64,000 bases of DNA. Source: Cellulosimicrobium sp. ES-005 (GTDB lineage: Bacteria; Actinomycetota; Actinomycetes; Actinomycetales; Cellulomonadaceae). Under the pieces are notes generated by a model. That model saw only the letters and a program-made list of their open reading frames with translations, was not told where the DNA came from and ran no database searches. Position numbers and translations under genes: made by a program. Within the stretch, counting starts at the first letter, position 1, and each line of letters starts with the position of its first letter. The stretch spans positions 620,001 to 684,000 of the forward strand of contig NZ_CP159290.1 in assembly GCF_040448685.1 (NCBI RefSeq). The letters are read 5' to 3'. This document shows, piece after piece, positions 9,180-17,969 of the stretch.

Positions 9180-9255
9180 TGCCGACGTCGGCACGTACGA
9201 CCGCCGACCTCGACTCGGACCGCCGAGCTCGACTGTGTTCGCCGATGTCGACGGG
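9180..9255. repeat. three tandem copies of a roughly 20-base word at the 3' end of the epimerase gene
   Basis: The unit CCGCCGAnCTCGAC occurs at 9200-9214, 9219-9233 and, diverged, 9240-9252. A related copy lies at 8033-8047, one gene away. A short TCGGCAG/CTGCCGA hairpin lies just upstream near 9163-9184. The remaining bases from 9035 to 9180 hold no gene that I can support. Confidence 0.55.
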
Positions 9256-9263
9256 TCCGGTGA

Positions 9264-10202
9264 TCAGCCGCGGGCGGTGCGGCGGCAGACCTCGTCCCAG
9301 GGCGTCGGCTCGATCCCGAAGCGGGCGCGTGCCGCGGTGTCGTCGAGGACGTAGGGCCGCTCCCACTGGTAGGCGAGGTCGCGCAGCTCGCGCAGCAGCG
9401 GCGAGAACAGGCCGGCGGCGGCGAGGCCGGCGCCGCGCAGGGAGCGGACCCGGACGGGCGGGTGCCCGACGCTCGCGAGGACGTCGGTCAGCGCCTCGCG
9501 CTGGGTGCGGGGCGGGTTGCTCGGGGTGTGCCACGTGCGGCCGTGCGCGTCGGGGTCGGCCGCCGCGGCGACCAGGGTGCGGGCGGCGTCCTGGACGTCG
9601 GTGAACGAGTGCGGCAGGTCGGTGCGCCCGATCATCGTCACGGCGCGCCCGCGCAGGGCTGCCGGCACGACGCGCGAGACGTGCCCGTTGCCCCCGACGC
9701 CGGGCCCGACGAAGTCGGAGCTGCGCACCTCGACGACGCGCGCGCGACCGGCACGGTGCGCGGCCAGCGCGTCGGCCCACAGCCGGGCGCGCAGGACCCC
9801 CTTGTGGTCGGTCGCGACGTCGGGCAGGTCCTCGGTCATCGGCCCGTCGACGGGGCCGTAGGGGTAGAGGTTGCCGGTGATCGCGTAGACGGCGCCGGTG
9901 CGCTCGGCGGCGGTGAGCAGCGCGGTCGCGAGGGGCGGCCAGACGCGCTCCCACTGCGTGTAGTCGCCGGGGTTGGCGCAGTTGTAGAGCACGTCGGCGC
10001 CGTCGGCGACGCGGGTCAGGGCGTCGGCGTCGGAGGCGTCGAGGGCGCGGTGGGTGGCGCCCGCGACGCCGGTGTCCCGGCCGCTGCGGGTGACGACGGT
10101 GACGTGCGACCCGCGGGCCGCGAGCTCGGCGGCGACGTGCCGGCCGACGGGCCCGGCGCCGACGACGACGTGCCGGTCGGACGAGGACGGTGCGTTGGTC
10201 AT
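9264..10202 (-). CDS. NAD-dependent epimerase/dehydratase (extended SDR-like)
   Basis: A 312-residue Rossmann protein. The N-terminal NAD(P) motif is GAGPVGRHV, with the expected D/R switch region after 'HVTVVTRSGRDTG'; it continues with 'DADALTRVADGADVLYNCANP' and 'GAVYAITGNLYPYGPVDGP'. The YxxxK dyad of classical SDR enzymes is not clear: the Tyr of 'NLYPYGP' is present but no matching Lys follows, so substrate and chemistry are uncertain. An AAAGGAG box lies just before the ATG at 10202. It is divergent from a TetR regulator whose operators overlap this promoter, so it is probably a repressed enzyme induced by a small ligand. Confidence 0.85.
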   Translation of the reverse strand: MTNAPSSSDRHVVVGAGPVGRHVAAELAARGSHVTVVTRSGRDTGVAGATHRALDASDADALTRVADGADVLYNCANPGDYTQWERVWPPLATALLTAAERTGAVYAITGNLYPYGPVDGPMTEDLPDVATDHKGVLRARLWADALAAHRAGRARVVEVRSSDFVGPGVGGNGHVSRVVPAALRGRAVTMIGRTDLPHSFTDVQDAARTLVAAAADPDAHGRTWHTPSNPPRTQREALTDVLASVGHPPVRVRSLRGAGLAAAGLFSPLLRELRDLAYQWERPYVLDDTAARARFGIEPTPWDEVCRRTARG

Positions 10203-10215
10203 GAGGTCTCCTTTC

Positions 10216-10232
10216 CGAGAGCAGTGCTCTCG
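10216..10232. promoter_or_regulatory. TetR operator O1 (perfect palindrome)
   Basis: CGAGAGCAGTGCTCTCG is an exact palindrome with 8-base arms around one base. It lies between the predicted start of transcription and the ribosome-binding site of the epimerase gene, where a bound repressor would block elongation. Confidence 0.75.
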
Positions 10233-10243
10233 CTTCGTCGAGG

Positions 10244-10272
10244 AGCATGGCACGGGTCGGCATCCATTGCAA
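10244..10272 (-). promoter_or_regulatory. predicted promoter of epimerase gene
   Basis: Minus-strand TTGCAA at 10272-10267 and CATGCT at 10249-10244 are separated by exactly 17 bases. The two operators flank this promoter. Confidence 0.55.
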
Positions 10273-10286
10273 GAGCACCGCTCTCG
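10270..10286. promoter_or_regulatory. TetR operator O2
   Basis: CAAGAGCACCGCTCTCG matches O1 at 15 of 17 positions, including both half-site cores. It overlaps the -35 box of the epimerase promoter. A further half-site (CGCTCTCG) lies near 10299-10306, in the likely promoter of the tetR gene (TTGTGG, 17 bases, CACCCT), which suggests autorepression. Confidence 0.65.
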
Positions 10287-10322
10287 TTTGTGGGCGCCGC
10301 TCTCGTCTGTCACCCTGTCGGA

Positions 10323-11051
10323 ATGACGGCTCCTCGCACGGCACGCGCCCTGGCGCGCGAGACCCTGACGCGCGACATCCTCGACGCCGCCCGCGCGCGC
10401 CTCGTCGCCGACGGCCCCGCCGGGCTCTCGCTCCGGGCCGTCGCGCGCGACGTCGGCATGGTGTCGTCGGCCGTCTACCGCTACTTCCCGAGCCGCGACG
10501 CGCTCCTCACGGCGCTCCTCGTCGAGTGCTACGACGAGCTCGGCGCCGCGGTCGAGGCGGCGGAGGCCGCGGTCGCGCGCGACGACCTGACCGGCCGGTG
10601 GCTCGCCGCGTGCCGCGCGCTGCGGGCCTGGTGCGTCGAGCGTCCCGGCGACTTCGCCCTGCTCTACGGCACGCCCGTCCCCGGGTACGCGGCGCCGCAG
10701 GACACCGTCGAGCCCGCGACGCGCGTCGTGCGGACCCTCGTCCGCGTCGTCGCCGACTCCTGGGCGGGCGGCGAGGGCCCCGCGCCCGCCCCGCCGTCGG
10801 CCGGGGACGCGGACGCGCTCGTCGCCCCCGCCGTCGCGTACGTCGCGTCCCGCGGGCTCGTCGCGGCCGACGCCCCGGCGGAGGCCGTCGTGCGCACGCT
10901 CATGGCCTGGACCACCCTGTTCGGCACCGTGTCCTTCGAGCTGTTCGGCCACCTCCACCGCACGGTGGCCGACTACGCCGACTGGTTCGACGCCGTCGCC
11001 CTGCGGGCGGGAGCGGACGCGGGCGTGGTCGCCCGGTCGGCGGCGCGCTGA
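10323..11051 (+). CDS. TetR-family transcriptional regulator
   Basis: A 242-residue regulator. The N-terminal helix-turn-helix spans about residues 12-60 ('LTRDILDAARARLVADG', 'LSLRAVARDVGMVSSAVYRYFPSRDALL'), the standard TetR DNA-binding domain. The C-terminal ligand domain is of the WHG type ('LAACRALRAWCVERPGDFALLYGTPVPGY', 'FELFGHL'). It is divergent from the epimerase gene with shared operators, so that gene and tetR itself are the likely targets. The start ATG has no Shine-Dalgarno and follows a CACCCT box by six bases, fitting a leaderless transcript. Confidence 0.92.
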   Translation: MTAPRTARALARETLTRDILDAARARLVADGPAGLSLRAVARDVGMVSSAVYRYFPSRDALLTALLVECYDELGAAVEAAEAAVARDDLTGRWLAACRALRAWCVERPGDFALLYGTPVPGYAAPQDTVEPATRVVRTLVRVVADSWAGGEGPAPAPPSAGDADALVAPAVAYVASRGLVAADAPAEAVVRTLMAWTTLFGTVSFELFGHLHRTVADYADWFDAVALRAGADAGVVARSAAR

Positions 11052-11171
11052 CCGGACCGACGGCGCGGCACGGCGGGCTCCGGGAGCGCGCCCGCGGTAT
11101 GGATGCGGCTTTGCCGCCGCGTGGCCGGTAGCCTGGGGGTTCTGGTTCCTACGAGCACGAACGAGGTTCAC

Positions 11172-11555
11172 GTGCCCACCGGCAAGGTCAAGTGGTTCGA
11201 CACCGAACGCGGGTTCGGCTTCATCGCCAACGACGACGGCGGCGAGGTCTTCCTGCACGCCTCCGCGCTGCCCGCCGACGCCCCCGCGCCCAAGCCGGGC
11301 GCCCGGGTGGACTTCGGCGTCGCCGACGGACGGCGGGGCCCGCAGGCGCTCGCGGTCACGTTCCTCGACCCGGCGCCGTCCGTGGTCAAGGCGAAGCGCC
11401 GCTCGGCGGACGAGATGGCGGTCATCGTGGAGGACCTCATCAAGGAGCTCGACCGGATCCGCGACGGGCTCGGCAAGGGCCGCTACCCGGAGAAGGGCAA
11501 GGCCACGATGGTCGCCAAGGTCCTGCGCGTGGTCGCCGACGAGATCGAGGGCTGA
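11172..11555 (+). CDS. cold-shock-domain protein with C-terminal extension
   Basis: A 127-residue protein. Residues 1-60 form a cold-shock domain with 'GKVKWFDTERGFGFI' (RNP1) and 'EVFLHASAL' (RNP2), which bind single-stranded nucleic acid. The remaining half is a charged helical tail not found in the 67-residue Csp proteins, typical of a longer actinobacterial group. The start is the GTG at 11172, since all family members begin M/V-PTGKVKWF. It is followed one base later by the DUF3027 gene, which in turn overlaps the sacsin-like gene, so the three are probably co-transcribed. Confidence 0.93.
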   Translation: MPTGKVKWFDTERGFGFIANDDGGEVFLHASALPADAPAPKPGARVDFGVADGRRGPQALAVTFLDPAPSVVKAKRRSADEMAVIVEDLIKELDRIRDGLGKGRYPEKGKATMVAKVLRVVADEIEG

Positions 11556-11556
11556 C

Positions 11557-12585
11557 ATGGTCGCCGTGGCCGCTGCCGAGGAGCGTTCCCGGGGAGTGTC
11601 CGCGCGTGCCGCGCGCGACGCCGTGCTCACGGGCGCGGTCGAGCTCGCGCGCGCCGCGGCCCAGGAGGTCGCCGAGCGACCCGAGGACGTCGGGGAGCAC
11701 CTCGGCACCTTCGCCGAGGCGGACCGCCTCATCTCCCACCGGTTCGCGTGCACGATGCGCGGCTACCGCGGCTGGCACTGGACCGTCACCCTCGCGCGCG
11801 TGCCGCGCGGGCGGACGGCCACGGTGTGCGAGGTCGAGCTGCTGCCGGGCGACGGCGCGCTGCTCGCGCCGTCGTGGCTCCCGTGGTCCGAGCGCCTGCA
11901 GCCCGGCGACGTGGGGCCGGGCGACGTGCTCCCGTTCCGCGCCGACGACCCGCGCCTCGAGCCCGGCTACGTCCCGACGGGCGACGAGGAGCAGGACGCC
12001 GTCGCGATCGACGAGCTCGCCCTCGCGCGCGCCCGCGTGCTGTCCCCGCAGGGTCGGGACGAGGCCGCCGAGCGCTGGTACCGCGGCTCGCGCGGCCCGA
12101 CGGCCCGCGGTGCGGTCGCCTCGGCCGCGGAGTGCGGGTCGTGCGGCTTCCTCGTCACCCTCCAGGGCAGCCTCGGCCAGGTGTTCGGCGTGTGCGCGAA
12201 CGAGTGGTCGCCCGACGACGGCAAGGTCGTGAGCCTCGACCACGGGTGCGGTGCGCACTCGGAGACCGACGTCGAGCCGCAGCGGAGCGACTGGCCCGAC
12301 GCCGACCCCCTGGTCGACGAGCTGCACGTCGAGATCGTCTCCCTGCTCGAGTCCGTCGCCCCGCCGGCGGTGCCCGCCGAGGACGGGGCGACGGCCGACG
12401 AGGCGGCGACGGCCGAGCCGGAGGCCGCGGTCGCAGCCTCCGGGGCGCCGGCGGAGGTTGCCGACCCGGAGACCGCTCCGGAGGCCCCACCGGCCGACGC
12501 CCCCGACCCGGGGACCACCCCGGAGGCCCCGGCGGCCGACGCGCAGCCGGCCCCCGAGCGGGCGGCAGACGAGCCGCAGGAGTGA
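11557..12585 (+). CDS. DUF3027 domain protein
   Basis: A 342-residue protein with the conserved actinobacterial DUF3027 region at about residues 20-250: 'ISHRFACTMRGYRGWHWTVTL' split around the Trp-rich core, 'VLPFRADDPRLEPGYVPTGD', and a CxxC pair in 'ECGSCGFLV' that may bind zinc together with a later Cys. The last 90 residues are an Ala/Pro/Glu low-complexity tail. Function is unknown. The cold-shock gene adjacency is conserved in many relatives from memory. The TGA overlaps the GTG of the next gene, so translation is likely coupled. Confidence 0.88.
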   Translation: MVAVAAAEERSRGVSARAARDAVLTGAVELARAAAQEVAERPEDVGEHLGTFAEADRLISHRFACTMRGYRGWHWTVTLARVPRGRTATVCEVELLPGDGALLAPSWLPWSERLQPGDVGPGDVLPFRADDPRLEPGYVPTGDEEQDAVAIDELALARARVLSPQGRDEAAERWYRGSRGPTARGAVASAAECGSCGFLVTLQGSLGQVFGVCANEWSPDDGKVVSLDHGCGAHSETDVEPQRSDWPDADPLVDELHVEIVSLLESVAPPAVPAEDGATADEAATAEPEAAVAASGAPAEVADPETAPEAPPADAPDPGTTPEAPAADAQPAPERAADEPQE

Positions 12586-15500
12586 CGGACGACGTCTTCG
12601 GGACGGCCGCGCTGCGCCGTGCGGTCCTGGAGGCGTGGCGGTCGTCGCCGACGCGGCTGCGCGAGGACGCGAACACCGAGGAGGACCACGCCCACGGGTC
12701 GTACCGGGGGCGCGTCGTCGTCGAGCTCGCGCAGAACGCCGCGGACGCCGCGGCCCGCGCCGGGGTCCCGGGGCGGCTGCGCCTGAGCCTGCACGCGCCG
12801 TCGGGACCGGACGAGCCCTGGGTGCTGCGCGCGGCGAACACGGGCGAGCCGCTGGACGCCTCGGGCGTCGCGTCGCTCGTCGCGCTCCGTGCCTCCGCGA
12901 CCGGACGCAGCCCGCGCGACGCCGACGGTCGGACGCCCACGGTGGGACGGTTCGGGGTCGGCTTCGCCGCGGTCCGCGCGGTCTCCGACCGGGTCCGGGT
13001 CGGGACGGGCGAGCGCGCCGTCGAGCTCTCGGTCGCGCGCACGCGCGCCGCGCTCGACGACGTGGTCGCCGACCGTCCGGACCTCGCCGCCGAGGTGGCG
13101 CGCCGCGGCGACCGGCTCCCGGCGCTGCGACTCCCGTTCCCGGCCCGTGTCGAGGTGCCGCCGGGGTACGACACGGTCGTCGAGATCGAGCTGCGCGACG
13201 CGGACGCCCTCGCCGCCGTCCGCGCGGAGCTCGCCGACGTGGGGGACCCGCTCCTGCTCGCGCTCCCGGCGCTCGCCGAGGTCGTCGTGGCCGGGGACGG
13301 CGTCGAGGAGCGACGGGTCGCGGACGTCGCCGACCGGTGGACCGTCCTGCGGCGCGAGGGGACGATCGACGCGGCGCTGCTCGCGGACCGCCCGGTCGAG
13401 GAGCGTGCGTCGACGCGGTGGTCGGTCACGTGGGCGCTCCCGGACGACGGGGCGCGCACCGACGTGCTGCACGCCCCGACCCCCACCGACGAGCGCCTCA
13501 CCTTCCCCGCGCTGCTCCTGGCGACCTTCCCGCTGGACCCGGCGCGCCGGCACGTCCCGCCCGGGCCGGTCACCGCGCACGTGGCGCGTGCGGCGGGGCG
13601 TGCGTACGCGGAGCTGCTCGGCGAGCTCGCGCCCGAGCGCGGTGCCGACGTGCTCGCCCTCGTCCCGACCGGGCTGCCGGCGAGCGCCGTCGACGCGGAG
13701 GTCCGCGCGTCGGCCGAGGCGGCGCTCGCCCGGACCCCGCTCCTGCCGCTCGACGCGCCGGTCGCGCGCCCCGCCGCGGGGGTTCTCCGTGCCGACGACG
13801 ACGTGCTCGAGGACGGGGGCGCGGCGGCGACCGTGCGGCAGGCCCTGGTCACGCCCGCCGAGGCGTGCGTCCTCGCGGGGGACGTGGGCGACGCGCGCGT
13901 GCGGTCCGAGCTGGGGGTCGCCCACCTGGTGGACGTCCCGGGGCCGCTCCGTGCGGTCGCGCGGTCGCTCGGCACACGGGTCGTGGACCTCGCGGACGTC
14001 GTGGACGACCTCCCGCTCGTCGCCGACCCGGCGCGCTGGCGGTCGCTGTACGACGCGCTGGCACCGCACGCCGGCGACAGGTCGGTGCTCGAGGCCCTGG
14101 GGGCGCTCCCCGTGCCGCTGCTCGGCGGGCAGGTCGTGCGCGGCGCGCGCGGGCTCCTGCTCCTGGACGCCGGGCCGGGCGAGCCGTCGGACGGCGGTGC
14201 GCTCGACGCGCGCGACGCGGCCGAGCTCGGGCTGCGCGTGGTCGACCCGCGGGCCGCGCACCCGCTGCTCGAACGGCTCGGGGCACGGGCGACCCACCTC
14301 CGGGCGGTGCTCTCCGAGGGGGCGGTGCGCGAGCGCGTCCTGGCGGCCTCGGACGCGGCGGACGCGGGCGACGACCCGACGGCGGACGTGGGCCGGCTGC
14401 TCGCGCTGGTCGCTGCCGCGGTGCGCGCGGCACCGGACCCGGCGCGGGCGGGCCTGCCCTTCTGGTGGGGCGAGCTGCCCGTGCCGACGGCGGACGGTGG
14501 CTGGTCGCCCGTGCGCGGCTGCGCGCTGCCCGGGACGTGGGCCGCGGACGCGCTCGACACGCTCGACCTGGTCGATCCCGCGGTCGTCGACCGCTGGGGC
14601 GAGCCGGTGCTGCGCGCGGTGGGCGCGGCCGACGGGCTCGGGGTGCTGCGCGTGCGCGACGTGCTCACGCCGGCGTCGGACGACGAGCCGGACCTGGACC
14701 CGCACGCCCCGGAGGGCTGGCTGTCCGACTGGGGCGGGTACCTCGCGTACCTCGCGGCGACGCTCGGTCCCGAGGCGTACGCGGGCGACGTCCTCGCGGT
14801 CGCGGACCTCGACGCGGTCGCCGACGCGGCGTGGCCGGACGCGCTCGCGCGCCTCGCCACGGAGCCCGGGACCCGGGAGGCGCTGCTCGCCCCGGTGCGG
14901 GCCGAGGGAGGTCGGACCACCACGGCGCGCTCCTACACCGCGTGGTGGCTGCGCGAGGAGCTCGGCGGCGCGTTCGCGCTCGGGTCGGGCCTCCGGCACG
15001 TCCCGTTCCTGCGCCCGGCCCCGCCGGACGTGGCGGGGCTCGACGACGAGGTGCTGGCCGCGCTGGGCGGCGTGCGGGACCTCGCGGAGCTCGCGCCGGA
15101 CGAGTGGGTCGAGCTGCTGGACGACCTGCCCGACGTCGGAGAGGCGGTCGACGCACGGGCCGCGCTGACGCTCTGGCGCGCGCTCGGCGCCCTCGCGGCC
15201 CGTGGCGAGCGGCTGGATCCGCCGCCCGAGCGCCTGCCCGCGCTGCGTGCCGGGGCGGTGCTGGTGGTCGGCGCGGACGACGTCGCCGTCGCCCCCGACC
15301 CGATGTGGTCACCCGTCCGCGCGGTCCTCCCGGCGCCGCCGGGTCTGCTGGCCGAGGTCGCCGACCTCCTGGACGTCCGGACCGTCCCGCGCACCGCTCC
15401 CGCCCCCGACGACCCGGGCCGTCGTGGCGACGTCCCCGAGGCGGTGCGCGCGGTCCTCGACGGCGCGGCGCCCCGCACCTGGGAACGTCACGACGACCTG

Positions 15501-15728
15501 CGCGTGGGCGGGGTCGCGGTGCCGTGGTGGGTGGAGCACGGCGGGGGAGCGGACGCCGTGGTCCACGCGACCGGCCCGGCCGGGCTCGCGGCGGGGCTCG
15601 CGGTCGCGACGGGACGCCACGGCGCGCGGTTCGTGCTCGAGCAGGCGCTCCGCGACCCCGACGCGGCGCAGGACGCGCTCGCGCGGACCGCCTGGGACGA
15701 CCCTCAGTCGTCCGAGGACGCGCGGTAG
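12582..15728 (+). CDS. sacsin-like GHKL ATPase-domain protein
   Basis: A 1048-residue protein. The N-terminal 180 residues show a GHKL/Hsp90-type nucleotide-binding fold: N-box 'VVELAQNAADAAA', a modified DxGxG loop ('RAANTGEPLDASGV', where the usual Asp is Ala-Asn), and G-loop 'TVGRFGVGFAAV'. This matches the sacsin N-terminal ATP-binding-like family. The remaining 850 residues carry no named domain but are rich in Ala, Leu, Asp and Val with a repeated 'LGVAHLVDVPGPL'-like style. Sacsin-type domains are found in chaperone-like and some defence proteins; the function here is unknown. Its GTG overlaps the preceding stop by four bases. Confidence 0.82.
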   Translation: MTDDVFGTAALRRAVLEAWRSSPTRLREDANTEEDHAHGSYRGRVVVELAQNAADAAARAGVPGRLRLSLHAPSGPDEPWVLRAANTGEPLDASGVASLVALRASATGRSPRDADGRTPTVGRFGVGFAAVRAVSDRVRVGTGERAVELSVARTRAALDDVVADRPDLAAEVARRGDRLPALRLPFPARVEVPPGYDTVVEIELRDADALAAVRAELADVGDPLLLALPALAEVVVAGDGVEERRVADVADRWTVLRREGTIDAALLADRPVEERASTRWSVTWALPDDGARTDVLHAPTPTDERLTFPALLLATFPLDPARRHVPPGPVTAHVARAAGRAYAELLGELAPERGADVLALVPTGLPASAVDAEVRASAEAALARTPLLPLDAPVARPAAGVLRADDDVLEDGGAAATVRQALVTPAEACVLAGDVGDARVRSELGVAHLVDVPGPLRAVARSLGTRVVDLADVVDDLPLVADPARWRSLYDALAPHAGDRSVLEALGALPVPLLGGQVVRGARGLLLLDAGPGEPSDGGALDARDAAELGLRVVDPRAAHPLLERLGARATHLRAVLSEGAVRERVLAASDAADAGDDPTADVGRLLALVAAAVRAAPDPARAGLPFWWGELPVPTADGGWSPVRGCALPGTWAADALDTLDLVDPAVVDRWGEPVLRAVGAADGLGVLRVRDVLTPASDDEPDLDPHAPEGWLSDWGGYLAYLAATLGPEAYAGDVLAVADLDAVADAAWPDALARLATEPGTREALLAPVRAEGGRTTTARSYTAWWLREELGGAFALGSGLRHVPFLRPAPPDVAGLDDEVLAALGGVRDLAELAPDEWVELLDDLPDVGEAVDARAALTLWRALGALAARGERLDPPPERLPALRAGAVLVVGADDVAVAPDPMWSPVRAVLPAPPGLLAEVADLLDVRTVPRTAPAPDDPGRRGDVPEAVRAVLDGAAPRTWERHDDLRVGGVAVPWWVEHGGGADAVVHATGPAGLAAGLAVATGRHGARFVLEQALRDPDAAQDALARTAWDDPQSSEDAR

Positions 15729-15967
15729 CGGGTGCGGTTCCGGCGCTCCCACACGAGGCCGAGCAGGCCGAGGACGAGGCCGACGCCGCACGTCGCGACG
15801 GCGCGCGGCGTGATCGCGCCGGTCGCGAGGAGGGCCGTGCACACGACGAGCGCGACGGTCCAGAGGCCCATGCCGACGAGGATCACGACGCGCAGGTCGA
15901 CCCGCCAGGGCCCGGGGTCGGGGCGGCGGCGGTCGGGGTGGAGCAGCAGCGTGACGAACGAGGGCAC
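15704..15967 (-). CDS. DUF2530 small membrane protein
   Basis: An 87-residue protein with two transmembrane helices ('VVILVGMGLWTVALVVCTALL' region and 'AVATCGVGLVLGLLGLVW') followed by a basic 'ERRNRTRYR' tail, the DUF2530 pattern. Its 3' end overlaps the convergent sacsin-like gene by 25 bases. Role unknown. Confidence 0.82.
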   Translation of the reverse strand: MPSFVTLLLHPDRRRPDPGPWRVDLRVVILVGMGLWTVALVVCTALLATGAITPRAVATCGVGLVLGLLGLVWERRNRTRYRASSDD

Positions 15968-16414
15968 AGGGGCATCGTAGCCACCGCGCGGTTTTTCACC
16001 CGCTCCTGGCTGTCACACCCGTGACCTGCACCACATCTCCTTCTGGTGTGAACACACGTCGGGACCGCTCGCAACGGCACGCTAGGATGCAGGCGCCGCG
16101 CTACGGCCTCCACACATGGTCACTCGTCCAGGTGGATCTGGTCGGCGCCGGGCCGCACATCGCTTCGGGACCTTCGTCCGATGTATCCGGACCTTCGGCA
16201 GAACGTGGAACCTGGACACCCGTCCAATCTATTTCTCCGAGCGGCTAGCGCGGCACGAGATCCGCAGGATCCTGCCCCTCAGGACGACTCCGACCGTGAC
16301 GGTGCGGAACGTCTTCTCACCCGGGTGAAACCCCCTGGCAACCCTCGTTCCCGCAGTTTCTGAACCCTAGGATGAGTCGCCATGCAGGGTGTGGAACCGA
16401 CCGGAGGTGGACGC
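15968..16414. other. 447-base divergent intergenic region
   Basis: No gene is supported here. It holds two -10-like TAGGAT boxes on the plus strand (16083-16088 and 16368-16373) and the palindrome TCACCCGGGTGA at 16317-16328, plus a CACACC/GGTGTG inverted repeat near 16013-16050. The second TAGGAT is the likely promoter of the sugar transferase gene, giving a leader of about 35 bases. Confidence 0.5.
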
Positions 16415-17929
16415 ATGTCCCACAGCGTCACCGAGGACGCCAGGCGGAGCCTGCGCACCCTTCTCGCCACGACTCCCGCGGCGCGGATCCGCGCCGCGCG
16501 CGCCGCGTTCGCGGCCCAGGGCTGGGAGGTCGCCTACCGGCGCCGGCTCCTGCTCACCGACACCGCCGTGATCGTCGTCGCCGTCCTCGTCGCCTACTTC
16601 CTGCGCTGGGACCAGTTCATCGACGAGCCCGTCCGTGAGGCACGCGTTCCGTACGTCGTGCTCAGCCTGCTGGTCGGGGTCGCCTGGTCCGTCTCGCTCG
16701 TCGCGAGCCGGACGCGCGACCCGCGGGTGATGGGGAGCGGCCCCACCGAGTACCACCGGATCTTCGACGCGTCGTGGCGCCTCTTCGCCGTCCTCGCGGT
16801 CCTCGCGTTCCTGCTCCGCTTCCCGGAGGCGCGGGGGTACCTCGCGTTCGCGTTCCCGATCGGCCTCGGCGGCCTGCTCCTCGGCCGGTACGCGTGGCGG
16901 CAGTGGCTGCACGGTCAGCGGGCCCACGGTCGCATGCGGTCGGCTGTGCTCGCGATCGGTCACCGCGACCAGGCCGAGCGGCTCATCCGCGACCTCAACG
17001 GCCGCGACGAGTCGGGGTACCGCGTCGTGGGCGTGTGCGTCCCGTCGGGCGGGTTCGGGGCGGGCGAGGAGATCCGCGGCGTCCCCGTCCTCGGGGAGCT
17101 GCGGCACGCGGGCGAGGTCGCCACGCGGGTCGGCGCGGACGTCGTCGCCGTCTCGGGCTCGGACGCCATCACGGCCGAGGTCGTCCGCCGGCTCGGCTGG
17201 GAGCTCGAGCCGTACGGCGTCGACCTCATGCTCACGGCCGAGCTCGCGGACGTCGCCGGCCCCCGCATCACCATCACGCCGGCGGAGAGCGTCTCGCTCC
17301 TGCACGTGGACGCGCCGCGCTTCACCGGCCCCAAGTTCGCCGTGAAGTCCGTCATCGACTGGACGGGAGCGGCGCTCATCACGCTCGCCGCGCTCCCGGT
17401 GCTCGTGATCGTCGCGCTCGCCGTCCGCCTCACCAGCCGCGGCCCGGTGCTCTTCCGTCAGGAGCGCGTCGGCCGCAACGGACGGACGTTCCCCATGTTC
17501 AAGTTCCGGTCGATGCGCGCCGGGGCCGACCGCGAGGTCCAGCACCTCGAGGAGCAGAACGACGGGGCCGGCCCGCTGTTCAAGATGCGCGACGACCCGC
17601 GCGTCACGCCCGTCGGCCGCGTGCTGCGCCGCTACTCGCTCGACGAGCTCCCGCAGCTCTTCAACGTGCTGCGCGGCGACATGAGCCTCGTCGGGCCGCG
17701 GCCGCCGCTGCCGCGCGAGGTGCAGCAGTACGAGAAGAAGGTGCGTCGTCGCCTCCTGGTCAAGCCGGGTCTCACGGGGCTGTGGCAGGTCGGGGGCCGG
17801 TCGGACCTGTCGTGGGAGGAGAGCGTCCGGCTCGACGTCTACTACGTCGAGAACTGGACGATGTTCGGCGACTTCCTCATCCTCGCGCGCACGGCGCGCG
17901 CGGTGTTCTCCGGCTCCGGGGCCTACTGA
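16415..17929 (+). CDS. polyprenyl-phosphate sugar-1-phosphate transferase (EPS initiating enzyme)
   Basis: A 504-residue WbaP/CpsE-type enzyme that transfers a sugar-1-phosphate to undecaprenyl phosphate in the membrane and starts an exopolysaccharide repeat unit. Four N-terminal transmembrane helices (about 45-165) are followed by a CoA-binding-like Rossmann region ('AVLAIGHRDQAERLIRDL', 'VSGSDAITAEVVRRLG'), one more helix near 310-335, and the C-terminal bacterial transferase domain with 'FRQERVGRNGRTFPMFKFRSM', 'YSLDELPQLFNVLRGDMSLVGPRPP' and 'KPGLTGLWQVGGRS' (each split here). The ATG at 16415 has GGAGG seven bases upstream, better than the upstream ATG at 16382. No other EPS genes follow except the dehydrogenase-like fragment. 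Confidence 0.93.
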   Translation: MSHSVTEDARRSLRTLLATTPAARIRAARAAFAAQGWEVAYRRRLLLTDTAVIVVAVLVAYFLRWDQFIDEPVREARVPYVVLSLLVGVAWSVSLVASRTRDPRVMGSGPTEYHRIFDASWRLFAVLAVLAFLLRFPEARGYLAFAFPIGLGGLLLGRYAWRQWLHGQRAHGRMRSAVLAIGHRDQAERLIRDLNGRDESGYRVVGVCVPSGGFGAGEEIRGVPVLGELRHAGEVATRVGADVVAVSGSDAITAEVVRRLGWELEPYGVDLMLTAELADVAGPRITITPAESVSLLHVDAPRFTGPKFAVKSVIDWTGAALITLAALPVLVIVALAVRLTSRGPVLFRQERVGRNGRTFPMFKFRSMRAGADREVQHLEEQNDGAGPLFKMRDDPRVTPVGRVLRRYSLDELPQLFNVLRGDMSLVGPRPPLPREVQQYEKKVRRRLLVKPGLTGLWQVGGRSDLSWEESVRLDVYYVENWTMFGDFLILARTARAVFSGSGAY

Positions 17930-17969
17930 GGCCCGCCGGGATGCAGGGTCGGGCGCGGGGAGGTGCGTC

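Noticed and set aside
3771-9263. 1830-codon plus-strand open frame
   Set aside because: It is antisense to five well-supported minus-strand genes and has the Arg/Ala/Gly-rich composition produced by reading GC-rich genes on the wrong strand.
16317-16328. TCACCCGGGTGA as a BldD site
   Set aside because: It resembles the BldD consensus but lacks the central base, so the half-site spacing is wrong. It is kept only as an unassigned palindrome.
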